Origin: Amoebophrya sp. A120
Taxonomy: Eukaryota > Sar > Dinophyceae > Syndiniales > Amoebophryaceae
Length of the DNA stretch: 64,000 nucleotides
NCBI GenBank assembly: GCA_905178155.1
Contig: CAJINV010000001.1
Coordinates: forward strand, 5,536,757 to 5,600,756
Reading direction: 5' to 3'
Below the pieces are notes generated by a model. It saw only the letters and a program-made list of their open reading frames with translations, was not told the origin of the DNA and ran no database searches. Every line of letters begins with the position of its first letter. Position 1 is the stretch's first letter. Positions 35,201 to 47,600 of the stretch are shown piece by piece. The translations under genes were made by a program, and so were the position numbers.

Positions 35201-35735
35201 ATAGCAGGAGGTCGAGCCTCTCCCGGTGTCCGGGAACGACTAGCTCCGGCGTGTCGGTGGTCGTCAGCTCGATGGATTCTGGGGGTCGAGACAGACAAAG
35301 GTTCTTTGAAGAACATTTGATTCCGACAGGAATGAACAATTGTAAGTGCTGTGTGCTTGTAGAACTTTGTTGACAACAAGAATGCTTGATAGGGACATGA
35401 ACAAATGATCACTCGTGGCTCGTGCAGCGAGAGCGACCGACACAAAATAAACAAGCAAGCTACGAATAGATGTTTACTAAAACAAACTTACCCCACTTCC
35501 CTTCTTTCAAAAACGCTTCTTTGGCCGCATCCGTCTCGAGCAATGCGTACTGCTTTTCGAAGTCCGCGTAGAGCGCTTTGAGCAATCCGCAGGTTGGCCC
35601 GCCTCCCACGATCTCCTCGCAGAGCGGCGGAGGGAGAGAAGATGGAGGCTTGGTGTCAAGTGTGGTGGCGGTTTGCGCTTCTTCCGTTGTCTTCAGCCGC
35701 TTCGCGGAAGACTCACTTTCGTCGACCATACCCAT
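32279..35735 (-). CDS. Mini-chromosome maintenance complex-binding protein (MCMBP/ETG1)
   Basis: MCMBP binds MCM2-7 subunits in the nucleus and supports helicase assembly, unloading and sister-chromatid cohesion in other eukaryotes. Recognised from DGQLVRYRGFV, LFKYRDEM, the IPVPYESRWVE motif, LLELAAGSVLVVDETELQSG, PIFFGFYELEF and the C-terminal LSDDVQKAMVDAYAATR...LLYAWLDLFQAY, all in family order. Exons: 35735-35492, GT-AG intron (GTAAGT...CCCCCAG), 35278-35204, introner I7, 34887-34499, GT-AG intron (GTAAAC donor), 34400-33765, introner I6, 33497-33011, introner I5, 32793-32279. The sum is 2,346 nt, exactly 782 codons. The start is the ATG at 35735, just after a TTTTACAG acceptor; a second ATG two codons later is possible. 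The gene mixes ordinary introns with introners of three families. Confidence 0.92.
32799..33010 (-). mobile_element. Introner I5 (family H) in MCMBP
   Basis: 212 bp with perfect GATCT duplications (32794-32798 and 33011-33015). The arms are TATCAAAGAAAAAAAGTTCG and the complement of TATGGAGAGAAAAAAGTTTG. Excision joins AQKIED to QLRFYFHEVNRI in frame. The interior carries TGCAATACA, GTCATGCG and GCATCACA modules. Confidence 0.93.
33503..33764 (-). mobile_element. Introner I6 (family A) in MCMBP
   Basis: 262 bp with perfect ATACA duplications (33498-33502 and 33765-33769). Both arms are TATCAAATGTAAAAGTGTCT-like followed by GGGTCTGGAAGA. Excision gives VHPYVY/HLDASLDG in frame. Its right half aligns closely with the right end of I23. 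Confidence 0.94.
34893..35203 (-). mobile_element. Introner I7 (family B) in MCMBP
   Basis: 311 bp with perfect GCAGG duplications (34888-34892 and 35204-35208). The arms start TATCAAACGGAAAAATCCCC and the complement of TATTGTGAGGAAAAATCCCC, then continue CTCCCCATATCGAAAYGGAA and ATCTGTGATGCA, making roughly 50-bp arms. Excision joins GHRERLDLL to PIFSFQHSRDGQ in frame. Confidence 0.94.
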
Positions 35736-35744
35736 CTTAACCAC

Positions 35745-35757
35745 TGTAAAAGTAAAT
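35745..35757 (-). promoter_or_regulatory. Putative splice acceptor upstream of MCMBP start
   Basis: On the minus strand a TTTACTTTTACAG tract lies nine bases before the chosen ATG. It could accept a dinoflagellate spliced leader or end a 5'UTR intron; sequence alone does not decide. Confidence 0.35.
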
Positions 35758-36763
35758 GGCACGATTGATGTTTTTAAAAGCGGGTCGCAAGAAGTAATTG
35801 GTGCAATAAAATCTCAAACACTAGTAGAAAAGCAGCGAATACGTAATTGTTGGATTTCAAGTTGTTCAGATGTGTTGACAACCTGAAAAATGCGACAAAG
35901 AGTGAGATCGCCTGTAATTCGTGCTTAGCTTTTGCTGAACTGGAAGCGGAAGTAGAACTTTTCGTCGAAAGGAGACAAAATAAAGGCCAAATCGGTTTTT
36001 TGAAGCCGTTTCCACCTTTGCGCATCAACATCATCTGTAGTTCCAAATCCGCATAGATTTTCACACATTAGCGCAACGATGACGATGAGCAGCACCAAAA
36101 TTCATATATTTGAACAGTGACTAGACCCACATCGAAGTATGTGTCAGCTACACCGGAGTAGCCGTATCAAGCTCGAAGACGAGAAAATGAATCCATTGAG
36201 AACTACTAGAGAACGCAGCTGCTGCGACACGCGCAGCCCACGTAGCAAAATAAGACAGTTTTTCTCTTGGGTTGAAAACGCTTTCTTAGTCATGCATTTG
36301 GCAAGCGTCAGAATTGTTGTTGAAAGTTTTCTTTTTGCAAACGACAAATGAGAGTAGAGCTCGAAACGTTAAGTGACGGAAGGTAGGTTCGTTTTTCAGA
36401 CTATATCTACAAAAAGTATTCATTTCTAGCTCTGCTTAAGCGAGTGTAGAAGAAAAGAGCCTTTGATAAAGCAAAAACTTTCGTATGGCTCATCTGGTGC
36501 AGAGTGTCCTCATTTCCTAGAAGAAGTGACGACCCAGGAGAGATCGATCTCTGCTGGAATCGTCATAACTTAGTGGCTTCGTCCCGCAAGTTCTGTTCAT
36601 TCTGTCCCAGGATACATTTGAAGAAAGGGAATGCGAGATCATTGCTAACAAGTGACGGACCGTCCCTGTTCTAGTCTTTTCGCTCATTTGTTGTTTGTCG
36701 TTGTCCTCCCGCATTCGCACTGCAGGATGACTTTCTGATTCATATCGTTATCGCATTTTTGTC
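35758..36763. other. Gap between MCMBP and secreted-protein genes
   Basis: About 1 kb. Only short, unsupported open frames on either strand and no repeats or introner ends. Confidence 0.5.
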
Positions 36764-39728
36764 TCACATCGGTAGTCCCACCGTTCGCATTTTTCTTGCA
36801 CCACCGGAGCGCTGCCGATTTGTCCGCGCCTGCTGCGCTTCGGTCGTACGCACCCGTGCCGAGAAGGCAGCTTCCTTCATGACGAAATCGGTTCCGCAGT
36901 ACTGCCAGGGCTCCAAAACCCCGTACTGCGGGGTTTCCACCCGTAACGGACTATTGGACAAGACGTGGCCCTGGCGGAAGTCACTCAGCAGGCAGCTCCG
37001 CCCACTGTAGGGGCAAACCTTCACATTTTCGCCGATGTTGTAGGGACTGCGCTTCACGCGCGGCTCGTTGACGGGCGCCAACCGGGGGCGCAGAACTGCA
37101 TAGTCCTCGAATTCCCGTTGCTGGAGTAATCTCTGTTTGGTCCGCGGGTCCGGGACGAACTGCGGTGAAAACAGTTCCTGCTCCAGCATGCCCGCTTGCG
37201 CTTTCGCCCCAGGAACGTTCGCCAGCACGTTCGGGTGAACGTCGCAGAGCTTGATGCGCGGTCGCAGTGGGGACGGTCCGTCGATCTGGTCTTTCGCGTA
37301 CAGGAGAGACAGAGTCGTGTTGGGACTCAATGTGCCGACGTCAACAACCACTGCACGGTGCTGTGAATGTAGATCATGAGGATAACCTTTTTCTGTTTAC
37401 GTTCGATATCGGATCATGAAAAAAAATATCGTGTTCAAATAGCAAAGCAGAATAAATAAAAGTTTATGTTGATAAGAAAACACCCCTATACTGAACAGAA
37501 CAAAATACCCATCGCACCGCCGGCACTGCGTCACTCGCAAGACTTCCCACTCGTGGTCCTTTGGCGAGTACCACGTCCACCGTGTCGCCCGGCAAATACT
37601 GCCAATCTTCCAGCATGCGCGTCCCCTCCGATCGGTCCGATTGGACGAAGCTGAAGACAGGCAAGCCTGGCCGAACGGAATGGAAGCGGAACCGGTAGGC
37701 GGACTGTAGGTCAATGGACCCCAACGCCTGCAACCTGTACCACCCGCGTTTGTACAAACTCTCGAACACCCGACCGATGGACGAAGAAATGCGTTTTCCG
37801 GTTTTTTTGTTCTTCCCACCATAGCAAACACTGTCGAAGAGAATCAGGTTCTTGATCTGCATCTCGACATTCGCGGGTCGGGCGACGTCCAGCTGAGCGA
37901 GCTCCGCAGCGGTGCGGTTGTCATTTCCACTAGCAGGCGTAATAGTTGTACTACTAGCAGCTGCACCGGCTGCGGCGCCCTGATGTTGATCCCCACCGCC
38001 CGCGAGGTTCGTGTTACTCGGCCCGGCACCAAAGAGTGCCTGCTGCTGCTGCTGTCCCGGGGCGCGCACGGCTAGGTTTTCCAGCAAGGGCGCCAAGCCG
38101 TAGATCGCGATGTCCTGAATGTTTTTTCCCTGCGTGGCCGTCATGAAGCCCGCGCCGCGCTGGTATCCGTGGAATCCGAAGGAAACGTGGCGGAACTTCC
38201 AGCTTTTCCCCATATTTGGCGGACCGATCCACGTTTTCTCCCAGCCCTGCCAGGCGTCGATGTTTTGCAAATCACGGACCACCGCGGTGCCGTCGTCCCC
38301 CGGACCCTGCAGCTCGTCGTTGAGCATTTTGTACACGAAGTGCAGCCGGCGGCCGAACATCTTGTAGTAGGCCGAGGCCCACAGCTGGCGGGCCACGCAC
38401 TCCCGCCACTTCATCTGGAACGCGATTTTCTGCGTCTTCCCCTCGTACTGCCGGTAGATCAGCACCGGGTCCACACTCTGCCGGAAGGACTCCTGGTTTG
38501 CGGTAGTACTACCGTCTTTGTAGAAATCCCGCGCCCAGCGCTTGTAGCTCATCTCAGCCGACGTGGAGGCTACAAAGTGCGCCCGCGGGGTTCCGTTGCC
38601 GGGAGGGGAAGAGTCTTCTTCCTCGATATTAGCGGAGGAGGATTTCTGGTAGCCCTCCTCGCCGTTCATCCACGAACTGTAGTCATTGAACTCGCACACC
38701 TCGTGCGGATTGTTCACGTTCATGCACCGCAAACACCCCCGCAGCGTCCAGTACTCCGGGTCCTGGTCGCTCGCACAGTCCTCGCTCAGCTTCCCGGACT
38801 TTTCGGGAAACTTCGACAGCATCTGCGCAAAATTGACCCGGTCGAATTGCTCGGTGAAAGGCGAGACCTGCATGCAGATGTTCTTATTGATCGTTGCCTT
38901 CTGCGCCACGAAGTTCGGGTAATCCAGGTACACGGGGTGGCGGACTAAATGCATGTCCTTCCACCCGATGGAACTAATGGTGTCGTACCAGACCCCCTTC
39001 GCCCCGCTGGCTTCGTACATGGACCAGCGGGCGGTTCTGGGCAGCAGGAACCGCTGCCCGTGCCGGCAGGTTTTCCTTTTCGTTTTGGATTGTAAGTACA
39101 CAGCCAGCCGCTGGTAGCACGGGCCCATCACAGTGCCAAAGTCGCAATTGCCGACCGTCGGACGCCACACCAGGCACATGTCGCCCGACCGGAGCGTGTA
39201 GCTGCCCCCCAGCTTTTCCAACTCGCGCTCGTGCATGGGGATCAGCGCATCAACCGACTTCCGCAAATCTTCCGACTCCACGTTGGGAGCCTGGAAAATC
39301 CGCTGCAGCTCCTGCGGAATGCGGTCGAAGTAGCCAACATCGTCGCTCTGCAGGTACTCGCCACCGCGAAGTCGCGCCTCGGTGGGGAAAAGGTCCTCTG
39401 CGATCACCGCCTCCGGAAGCGCGTCGTTTGTGGACACCTGCGGTAAGAGGAACACACTAGGTTGTAGTTCTTCGCCGCTTTCGGGGGAAGACGCGAGTGG
39501 AGTCGCGGTAGTGTCGCTTGCTCCGTCGCCCACGACCGGGCTCGCGGCTGCGCTACTTTCCGTGCGTGGGGAAGGGGAGAAGTGATCCCTTGGGCTGGCC
39601 CACGCTGTCGTTTTTCTTCGCTTCGATTCAGTGCCAGGCAAGGTCGCTTTTCTCGTGGCGGAAGAAAGCTGAGGCAAGATTAGGGAAGCAAGAAATGCGG
39701 GAAAGACGAGGCACGGGAATGTCGGCAT
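36764..39728 (-). CDS. Unrecognised secreted or luminal protein, 938 residues
   Basis: The start at the ATG at 39728 gives a clear signal peptide (MPTFPCLVFPAFLASLILP, cleavage probably near SSA). Exon 1 is 39728-37509 (740 codons). A GT-AG intron follows (GTATTT...TTCACAG). Exon 2 is 37360-36764 (199 codons). Both keep frame. After a low-complexity Ser/Thr/Pro region come Cys-containing segments: SGDMCLVWRPTVGNCDFG, TVMGPCYQR, CASDQDPEYWTLRGCLRC. Later segments are Trp/Tyr-rich (WKFRHVSFGFHGYQRGAGF, RVFESLYKRGWYRLQALG). There is no second membrane segment. I do not recognise the family; a secreted parasite protein is possible but unproven. No introner lies in it. Confidence 0.75.
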
Positions 39729-41621
39729 CTTCTTAATTAGCGCTCTATTGATTCTACAACAGACACCCGGCACGTTATGGCCCTGCAAGACCTGTTTTTG
39801 AAAGCGAGTATTTTTTTTGGACAAGAATAAATCCGTGATCGATCAAGAAGCTAAATATCCTGTCGCCCGTACGGACTTGTGTGGGAAAGTAGAACCCTTG
39901 TATCGATCCAGCTTATTTTAGAAACCAGAGTGTCGGTAGGCTATACTTCGAAATGCAGACGCACTCCGCCTCAAGACTCAAACGGTGCAGTAAATGCATT
40001 GATTTGAAGAAAGATGGGAGTATCGAACTATCCGGCTAGATCGATCAAGCCTCGTAAAGGCAGAGGGCCATGGTCTTTAGACCAACAAATGGAAGATCAG
40101 AAAAACGCTAGATACGCGCGCGCACAGACTTGTTCGAACTGAACCTTTACTCTCAACTCTACAGACTGACTCACTCAATTTGCGGTGAACACGCTAACAT
40201 CAGAGCTCAGACATGGGATCAAAATACTCTTATCAGCACACCATCGCGGCTCTGTGCAGAAAATTCCGGAATAACACATGCTCTGACGACGCTCTCGTGA
40301 TGCCTCAAATTACTATACCAACAAAAAAAGCTAGAACCTGGCCACACGCACAAGTTGAAAAAAGGCAGCACGCCGTTGTAAGAGCACACGCTCGACTCGA
40401 GCAACCGTCGTAAGAGCTGGACCGAGTAAGCAGTCCAAAAATTCTTCTCAATCTCTTCTATCCTCTAGCCAAAGAACTCAACGGCAAAACAAACAAATCA
40501 GTTCGGTTTTCCTTTTGCGACTCCGATGTGAAAATCACGGTAACAAAATGGGTTCTTCATGATGCCAGCGACAGGCACGCCGCAAAACTGCATCAATGTC
40601 TTCATCGAGATATGTTTTCCTCTCAGTGGTCTCCTGGAGCCTTCCATGAGCAAGTCGCTCTCACGAGTTTACGCTACGATTTCTGTAAAAGAGTATCTTG
40701 TTGTTTTGTTGTTTCGGGTGGATGACGTGTAATAAGTGTCATCTTTCATCATCTGTAATACCGTCGTATGAAAAAGAGCATTCTCCTTTATAGTATTAAT
40801 AGGAGTATTTCTTCTTTATAGTCTTCAGCTTCTTCTTGTGCGATAGACGCAATGATTATCCCATGGTGAGGTGTAGGTGACAAAGTTAAATTCCGTGTAC
40901 TGAGGAATTACAATCTTGTTCTTGCAGTAGAAAAAAGATGATTGTTCTAGCACAGGTAAAAATCATGTTAAAGCGTTCGTATTTCGCTTTCGCAGTCCTG
41001 AAATTTTGTGAGAGTATCTTCTGAGTATAAAACATCAGAAGGCCATTTCGGACAGGCAAGACTGACGAAGCAAAGTAGAAATGGCAGTTACCCACCCGGA
41101 TCACTTCGCTTCTACAGAATTCTAACCGAGTCTGGAGGCTTCGCTCCTGGCACATTTTATGCTTTTGCTGTTTCTTTATTCTTTGTTTGCTTCCTCTCGT
41201 ACCTATTCCGCAGAAACGGTTGTATGATAGAAAAACATGGTTGATTGATACTATATTACTGGTTTCTCAAAAGAAGTCATGGGTAGATTCTTTTCTAGAT
41301 ATCGGAGTAGAAAAGCGATCGTTTGAAAATATTGTTGTCATGGTAGATTGCCATAAACTACCTGTTTTATGAATCGAGGGTCACTTGAACTAAAATAGTT
41401 GAAAAACTTTGATGTTAAGAGCCACTATTGATAGATGTTTTGACGCATTTTCTACATTCTCGCAGGATGTTCTGAATTTTCTAGGTTTTCGCGGTTCTAC
41501 TTTCTCCTTTTCTCTTTCTTTACTTTTCGTAGTGACTTCGTCGCCCTTTTTTTGTCGACACCAGTCGCCCGCCCTTTTTTTCATCGGCGCCGGCCGACCA
41601 CGCACCTCCGTCGCCTGCTAC
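39729..41621. other. Gap between secreted-protein gene and giant gene
   Basis: 1.9 kb, the longest gap on the right side. I see no conserved frame, repeat array, telomeric motif or introner end. Part of it should be the 3'UTR of the giant gene. Confidence 0.5.
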
Positions 41622-44600
41622 CTACCCCCCGCCAAACAGCGCCGGCGTGTCCCAGCCTTCCACCGCTTCGCCCGGCAGCGGGGGGTGGTCCTGGTCGACC
41701 TGAAAGCGAAGGAACTCGGCGCCGACGGTGGAAGTGGGTAACTCCGCAGCCAATCCGCGGACCTCCTGCAGAAAATGCCGCAGCTGCGCCGGTCCGTCGG
41801 GCACCGCGGTAAGCTGCTCGCGCATCGACTCGAGAAGGCTCGCGCCGGGGAACAAACTTCCGGCAAAGAGATGCAGCGCCGCCAGTTCTGGCCGCTCTCC
41901 GTCCTTCTCCAGCGCCAAGTCCCGCGGAGTCCTCGGCCGCTGCTCTGCTTTGTTGGTCGGCGCGAACAACCGAAGCGGTCCGAAGGCGCCGGTCCAGCCA
42001 AAGACCTGCTCCGCCTCGAAGTTGCTCACGAGCAGTGCAACCTTTCCCCCGGGGTCCGTGTCGATCTCGAGAACGAACTCCGGCATCTTCGTATGCAAGA
42101 AAAAAACTGTATAAGTGTAACTCTGTCATGCAGAACATCCAACAGAGTTACGCCTGTCATGCCAGACAACCATGAAGTCCTCTTTTCACTTGTGTTTTCC
42201 CTTAATACAAGTTACACATGACAGGTTGTCTCTGTCATGTAGAGCAAATTTGTGTTGCTGTCAGACAAAGAGAGTTCTTACACTAACACAGTTTTTTTCT
42301 TGGATACTTCGCTGCTTTCGCAAACGGATCGCATCCCGGCGCCGCGAGTGTGCACGCAAAGTCAAGGGTCGCGAGCACGGTGATCTCCGAAGTGCTTCGA
42401 CCCAGCGTGCGGGGCAAGTCGACGAAAGCAACCTATATTTTTTCGTAGGAGAATGAAAGTGTCCTTGAAATGTAGAAAGTAGGTTTGTGGAGATTTCGGA
42501 AGCTGGCTGGCAGGTAGGAGCAGCTGAACAAGCAGGCACTTCTTGCGCAGCTAGGCATAAAGCCATAAACACAACTACGTATATCAATCTGGAAGTAACA
42601 GAGGTCGGCAGGCTCTGGTCATGCACGAGCCCGCCACACATCATTTCTGAAAAGTACGCCCATAGAAAGCCACGCACTTACCTGGGAGAAGTCGCCGTAC
42701 TTTTTTCCAGCGTTGCCGGGCTGCTTCAGCCACTCAGCCAGGTCGCTTAATCCGCTGGAGACTTGTGGCGCTGTTGGCTGCATTGACGCAGACTCCTCGA
42801 CATCGCGTTCCTCCTCGAGCTCCTGCTCGAGCTCTCGCTCATGCTGGTCGCTGCAGTTCGCGCGGTGTCCGGGTTTTGCCAAATTCGGCGCGACCTTGTT
42901 GACACGGTCAAGCAGCTTCTCGGCGATCGGGTCATGGTTCTGTATCTCGTGGCGGAGCCGTTTCTGCGTTAACAAGGTAAGCTTCTCGGGGTTCCGGGGA
43001 TTTCCGTACAGGTCCGACAGCAGCGCTTTTTCGGTCTCCACCCCCGCGTCCGCGTAGAGCTCAAGGAAGCTGGCTAAATTACTGTCCTGCGCCTGTGCCT
43101 CGGCCTTGGCGTTTCGCAGAAGTCTGCTCTTGCGGATGCACAGTGCGCTTTGACTGACAAGCGGGCCCATCAACCTTCCACACTCTTCTACCGTGTTCTT
43201 GCTATGCATTGCAAATACGCCAGAGTCAGGACTTTTGTGATGCAAACTTCATCTGGATGAGGGAAAGAACACCTGTAAGAGCAGACACGTACGACAAGGT
43301 TTATTGAGAATAACTGCTCCTGCGTTTCGCGCACTAAAAATTACGTCTTCGCATGACAAAAGAAGCTCTGCCTTTGTTGATGACCAATAGACCAGAGATA
43401 TTTTCCAGAATGCCAGAGAAGCACCACGCGTTCCACTTTTCCAGGCCTGAACACATGATTTGCATTTGATAATTCCTTGCCCACTGCAAGACTGCGTCAA
43501 TGTCCTTTACATCCAAGTCCGCCTGCTCGACGGTGCCCGCACTGGAAGCCGAAGCTGGCGCGTTTCGCAACTGCTCCAGTTGGCGTCGACAGTTGTCGCG
43601 TTTTTTGGTCAGGGAGCCATCCGCATCGCCATCGTCCTCGATCATTTCGTCGAGGCTTTTCATCGTTCGTGTAAGCTTAGCCATGTCGCCCTCCTTCTTC
43701 ACCTTGTCTGCGTTCTTGACTGCATCGAGCTGCTTCGCCACTTCGGCCGCAGCGATGAAGTTCACGATCTGCCCGCGGCCGACCTGGCGGGCGCGAAAGC
43801 AGGTCTGGCGGAGCTTGTCGAACGTCATGCCCTTTCCCAAAGTTACAGCGCACTTGCAATTTGGGGGCAGCGCGTCGAAGTTGGACCCCCGCAGATTCTC
43901 GTCGCTGATGTACAACAGGCACCCCTTCATGCTGGCCACATAAGGCGACTATGCATTGCAAATAGGTATCTCTGGGTCTGGCTGGATGCGAACTGGTGAT
44001 GCTTCAATAATGGATGACGCAAACTTCTGATGCTTAACATTCGGATGCAAACTTGTGATGCAGACTTGGGAAGAACGGGCAAAAGTCTGTGTTGCCCTAT
44101 CAGCAAGAGAAGACAGGCGATCTTTGATCGCCAGGACACTGCATTTCCCATGTAGACAAGAAGGTGCGAAAAAGTGCATTGCAGGTCCTCTACAGACGCA
44201 AGATATGGCACAACGCACTTCTCTGTTTTCTCCCAGACAGAGACCAGTGACAACATATTTCCAATTGGTAGCGACTCACTGAAAGCCATTTCTATGCCGC
44301 TACGGAACAGCACCCGGCGCTGGTGCTTCTCGTCGAAAAAGACCGCGGCCTTCGCTCCAGTTGTTTCTCTCAGTTTCAGCCAGGCAGCGCAAAAGTCTCG
44401 GCTTGACTGGTCCAAGATGAGTGCGCCGCCATCTAGCAAAACGTCGAAGGCCTGGAATTCCCCGCCCAAAAGTTGCAGCACCTGGGCCGTTACATCCTTC
44501 CCAGTGGCGAGCTCCTCGCAGCGGCTGTTTGCTTTTTGTCGCAGCCGCAAAAGCTGGAGGCCTTTGGTTGCCAAGCCCGGCAGGTTGCGCTGCTCAATGG

Positions 44601-47600
44601 TTGGCGGCGCCACTACCTTGAGATCATCGGTTCCCGCAAAACCCAAAGTGACGCCCTTGCTCCCCGGCGCATGCGGGTCCTTTACCAGGTCGCCCGCCGT
44701 TGCGCGAATGCTTCTTGGAAATTGGCGCGCCTCTTTGGGAAAAACCCGCTTGCTCAGAAAGAAGTCCACGACGGCCATGCTTTTCGAGAAGACCTTCACG
44801 ACCTTGCGGAGGCAGAGCTGGTCGTCGAGGTTGATCTGGTGCAGGTGCTGGAGGTCGTGCGCGTAGCTGTAAAAATGGTCACCCAGGACCTCCATCCACT
44901 TGTCGTAGTACCGCGCGCCCTCGTGGTCAGGTAGGCACTGGAGATCATCGAAAACCTCGCGCAGCTGGTCCTCTTCGAGTCCGCGGTGGTAGTAGTGCGC
45001 GACAGTCAACATAATCCCGGTGTCCGGATGGGCGTACTCCGTCCGCTCCGCCGGCTTTCCCTTGGCTGCAAAAGGAACCGCCATACGATGCGAGGGCCGG
45101 CCAAGGTGCGCCCCGTACTCGACCCAGTGACGCTTGACCAATACCGTCCGCAGCACTTCGTGACTAAGGAGTCCGCAGTAGATCCGCGCCAGGTCGCGCG
45201 TCTCGTCATCTGGTAGCCTGGCGAGGTGTTCCGTGGGATCTTTCTCCAGCACGGCTGCCTTGAAATCTTCGCAAATGTATTGACTGTTGACGTCATCGAG
45301 GTACCGGAACCTTGGCGCAATCTCATCCTTACAAACCCGCGAGGCGACATCCTTCTTCAGCTGCTCGTAGCATTCGTCCTGTTTGGCATGATCGAGCAGT
45401 CGCCAGGGCAAGAAAAAAGCGCTGGTTTGGCTCTTCCTCCGAATGATCTCCTCGTTCGCGGCGGTGTCCACGTGCACGACGTCGGGGCCGAACCTCTCAT
45501 CTTGCAGGTATGAGATGCCGAGTTCCGATATCCCACAGAAAAAGACCGACAGGTCATATTTGTAATGCAAAAATAAATACACAGGAAAATCTGTCATGGG
45601 CGAGGCCATAACATCCTGTTTAGGGCACGCAATACAGATTTTTTTGTCTATTTATTTTTGCATTACAAATATGACCTGTCGGTCTTTTTCTGGGGGATAT
45701 CCGAAGCAAAGCGCAACACGTCCATGGCGGCCCGGTACCTATCACAGTGAAAAATGCCCCCCACCCCTGAAATTGCAACAATTTGTGATGCGAAGTTTCC
45801 AAATGAAAGCTTTTTGTCATGCATGAAAGGAGTAAGAATCTTTCTGATGCAGATTCTAGTCGTGTTTCGCATCGCTTGCATGACAAGCACCGCTCTTGCT
45901 GGGATCTTTTGCAATACAAACTTTTGCTATTCACGATCGGAAATCTGTGATGCTGATACACGCAAGAGGGCGAATGTTTCATTTGGAAAGATTTGCAATA
46001 CAAATGCTTTCAAGTTCGGGGGTGGGGGCATTTTTCATTGTAATAGTACCGCTCCTCACCTTTGGCAAGTGTGCGCGGCTTCCCAATCGTGTACATGAGC
46101 TGAGTGCGGGGTGCAAGAATTTCGTCGCTTTCGTCTAGGTAGTCTCGTGTTTCATCTTCCAGCAAGCAAAAAATCTCGGTCAGTGCCGCCAACGTTGCCT
46201 CGTCACCGCGATGCTTTTGTTGCCCGACGGGTGCACCAGGACTAGCATCAGCATCTTCGATCCCGGCGACCAGTTCGATCACCTTGTTCTTCAGGGACAT
46301 GCAGTCGGACTATCCACGACAAAAATGCCTCTCCGGTATAGCGACCTCGCTCTAACGTAAAGTCCAGGGAGCAGTAGGTGAAGAAAACTAATCATACCAA
46401 AAACTCCTGCTGCTCCCTTTGGGTAAACAAATAGCACTGCGCCACTGCAAAGCCACTGTAGGTGCAACCGCGTGACGCGAAAGCGCCTGTCACTGATGCA
46501 TGTCGGTCTGGTGTGCTTTTGCGCGTGTACGCGAGTGCATGCTTTTGAGCGTATGTGTGCGCTTTTCCGACAAAGTCAGACAGACGGCAACTCAAGATCG
46601 CTATACCCAGTTGTATGCTTTCTGCCTCGGATACTGCTGGGGCCATTACCAAAACGCCTTTCTGCGTGCGCAGCTCTCGAAGGTCGGAAAGGAGCTCAGC
46701 CAGTTCGTCTGCGCTGCGCTCGTGGTCTCTACGGAAGAATAGCGACTTATCGACCTTAAAACAGCCCCCACGCCAGGTATAAAAATTTTTTGCGCTTTTG
46801 TTTCCAAAACCACAGTATACTCTTTTTTTCGTATAATTCCGCCTTGATAAAGTAAACGCAAAAACTCATGCGCCGACGAAGATGATGCAAATCATAACGG
46901 GATTTATTTTGGGCACATTGTGCACCGTGGTGGGCCAGCGTGTTGCTGCGCCATTTATTTATTCCTGGGGAACAAGGGAGCTGATTTGAATCGGATAAGG
47001 CACCAACCTCCTCCGAAGCCATCCGCCGAGTTTATGCTGCCAGTCCTTCGCGTTCGTCGCCAGCTGCGAACCCAGAACAATAGCCCGCGGTAGGCATTCC
47101 GTGCCCTTTCTCGACGAGAGCAGAAGCACAACGGCCATGATGACGCTGGTTTTCCCTAGTCCCATGGAGTACTCAAGCAGTCGGCTCTCCGTGCCTGTCA
47201 CAAACTCCACCGCGATTCTCTCCTGCAAGGCCCGCACACGCAGGTCATTTTGCACCTCAAAAGCGAGCACTTCCGGCCATTGCTCCAGATCTGACCAACC
47301 CGTCTCCTTCAGTTCTTGCAGAAGCGGGTCATCCCATTCTCCCTTCCGCATTTTTCGCAGGATCTGCCGCGAGCGCTGGAAGTTGCGAGCTGCGATCAAA
47401 AACTCTCCAATGCTGGTTCGCTGACGAACAGAGAGGGAGAACTGCTGCTCTTCTGTGCCTGCCGTCGGGAGGCAATCAAGGTCGTCACACCACATCCCGA
47501 TTAAAGACGAGCGCGCCGCGGTGGATACCAGACCACACTTCAGAGCAATCACATCGAAGATACTCTCGTACTCTTGCCGGACTTCCTCCCATACCCGGTC

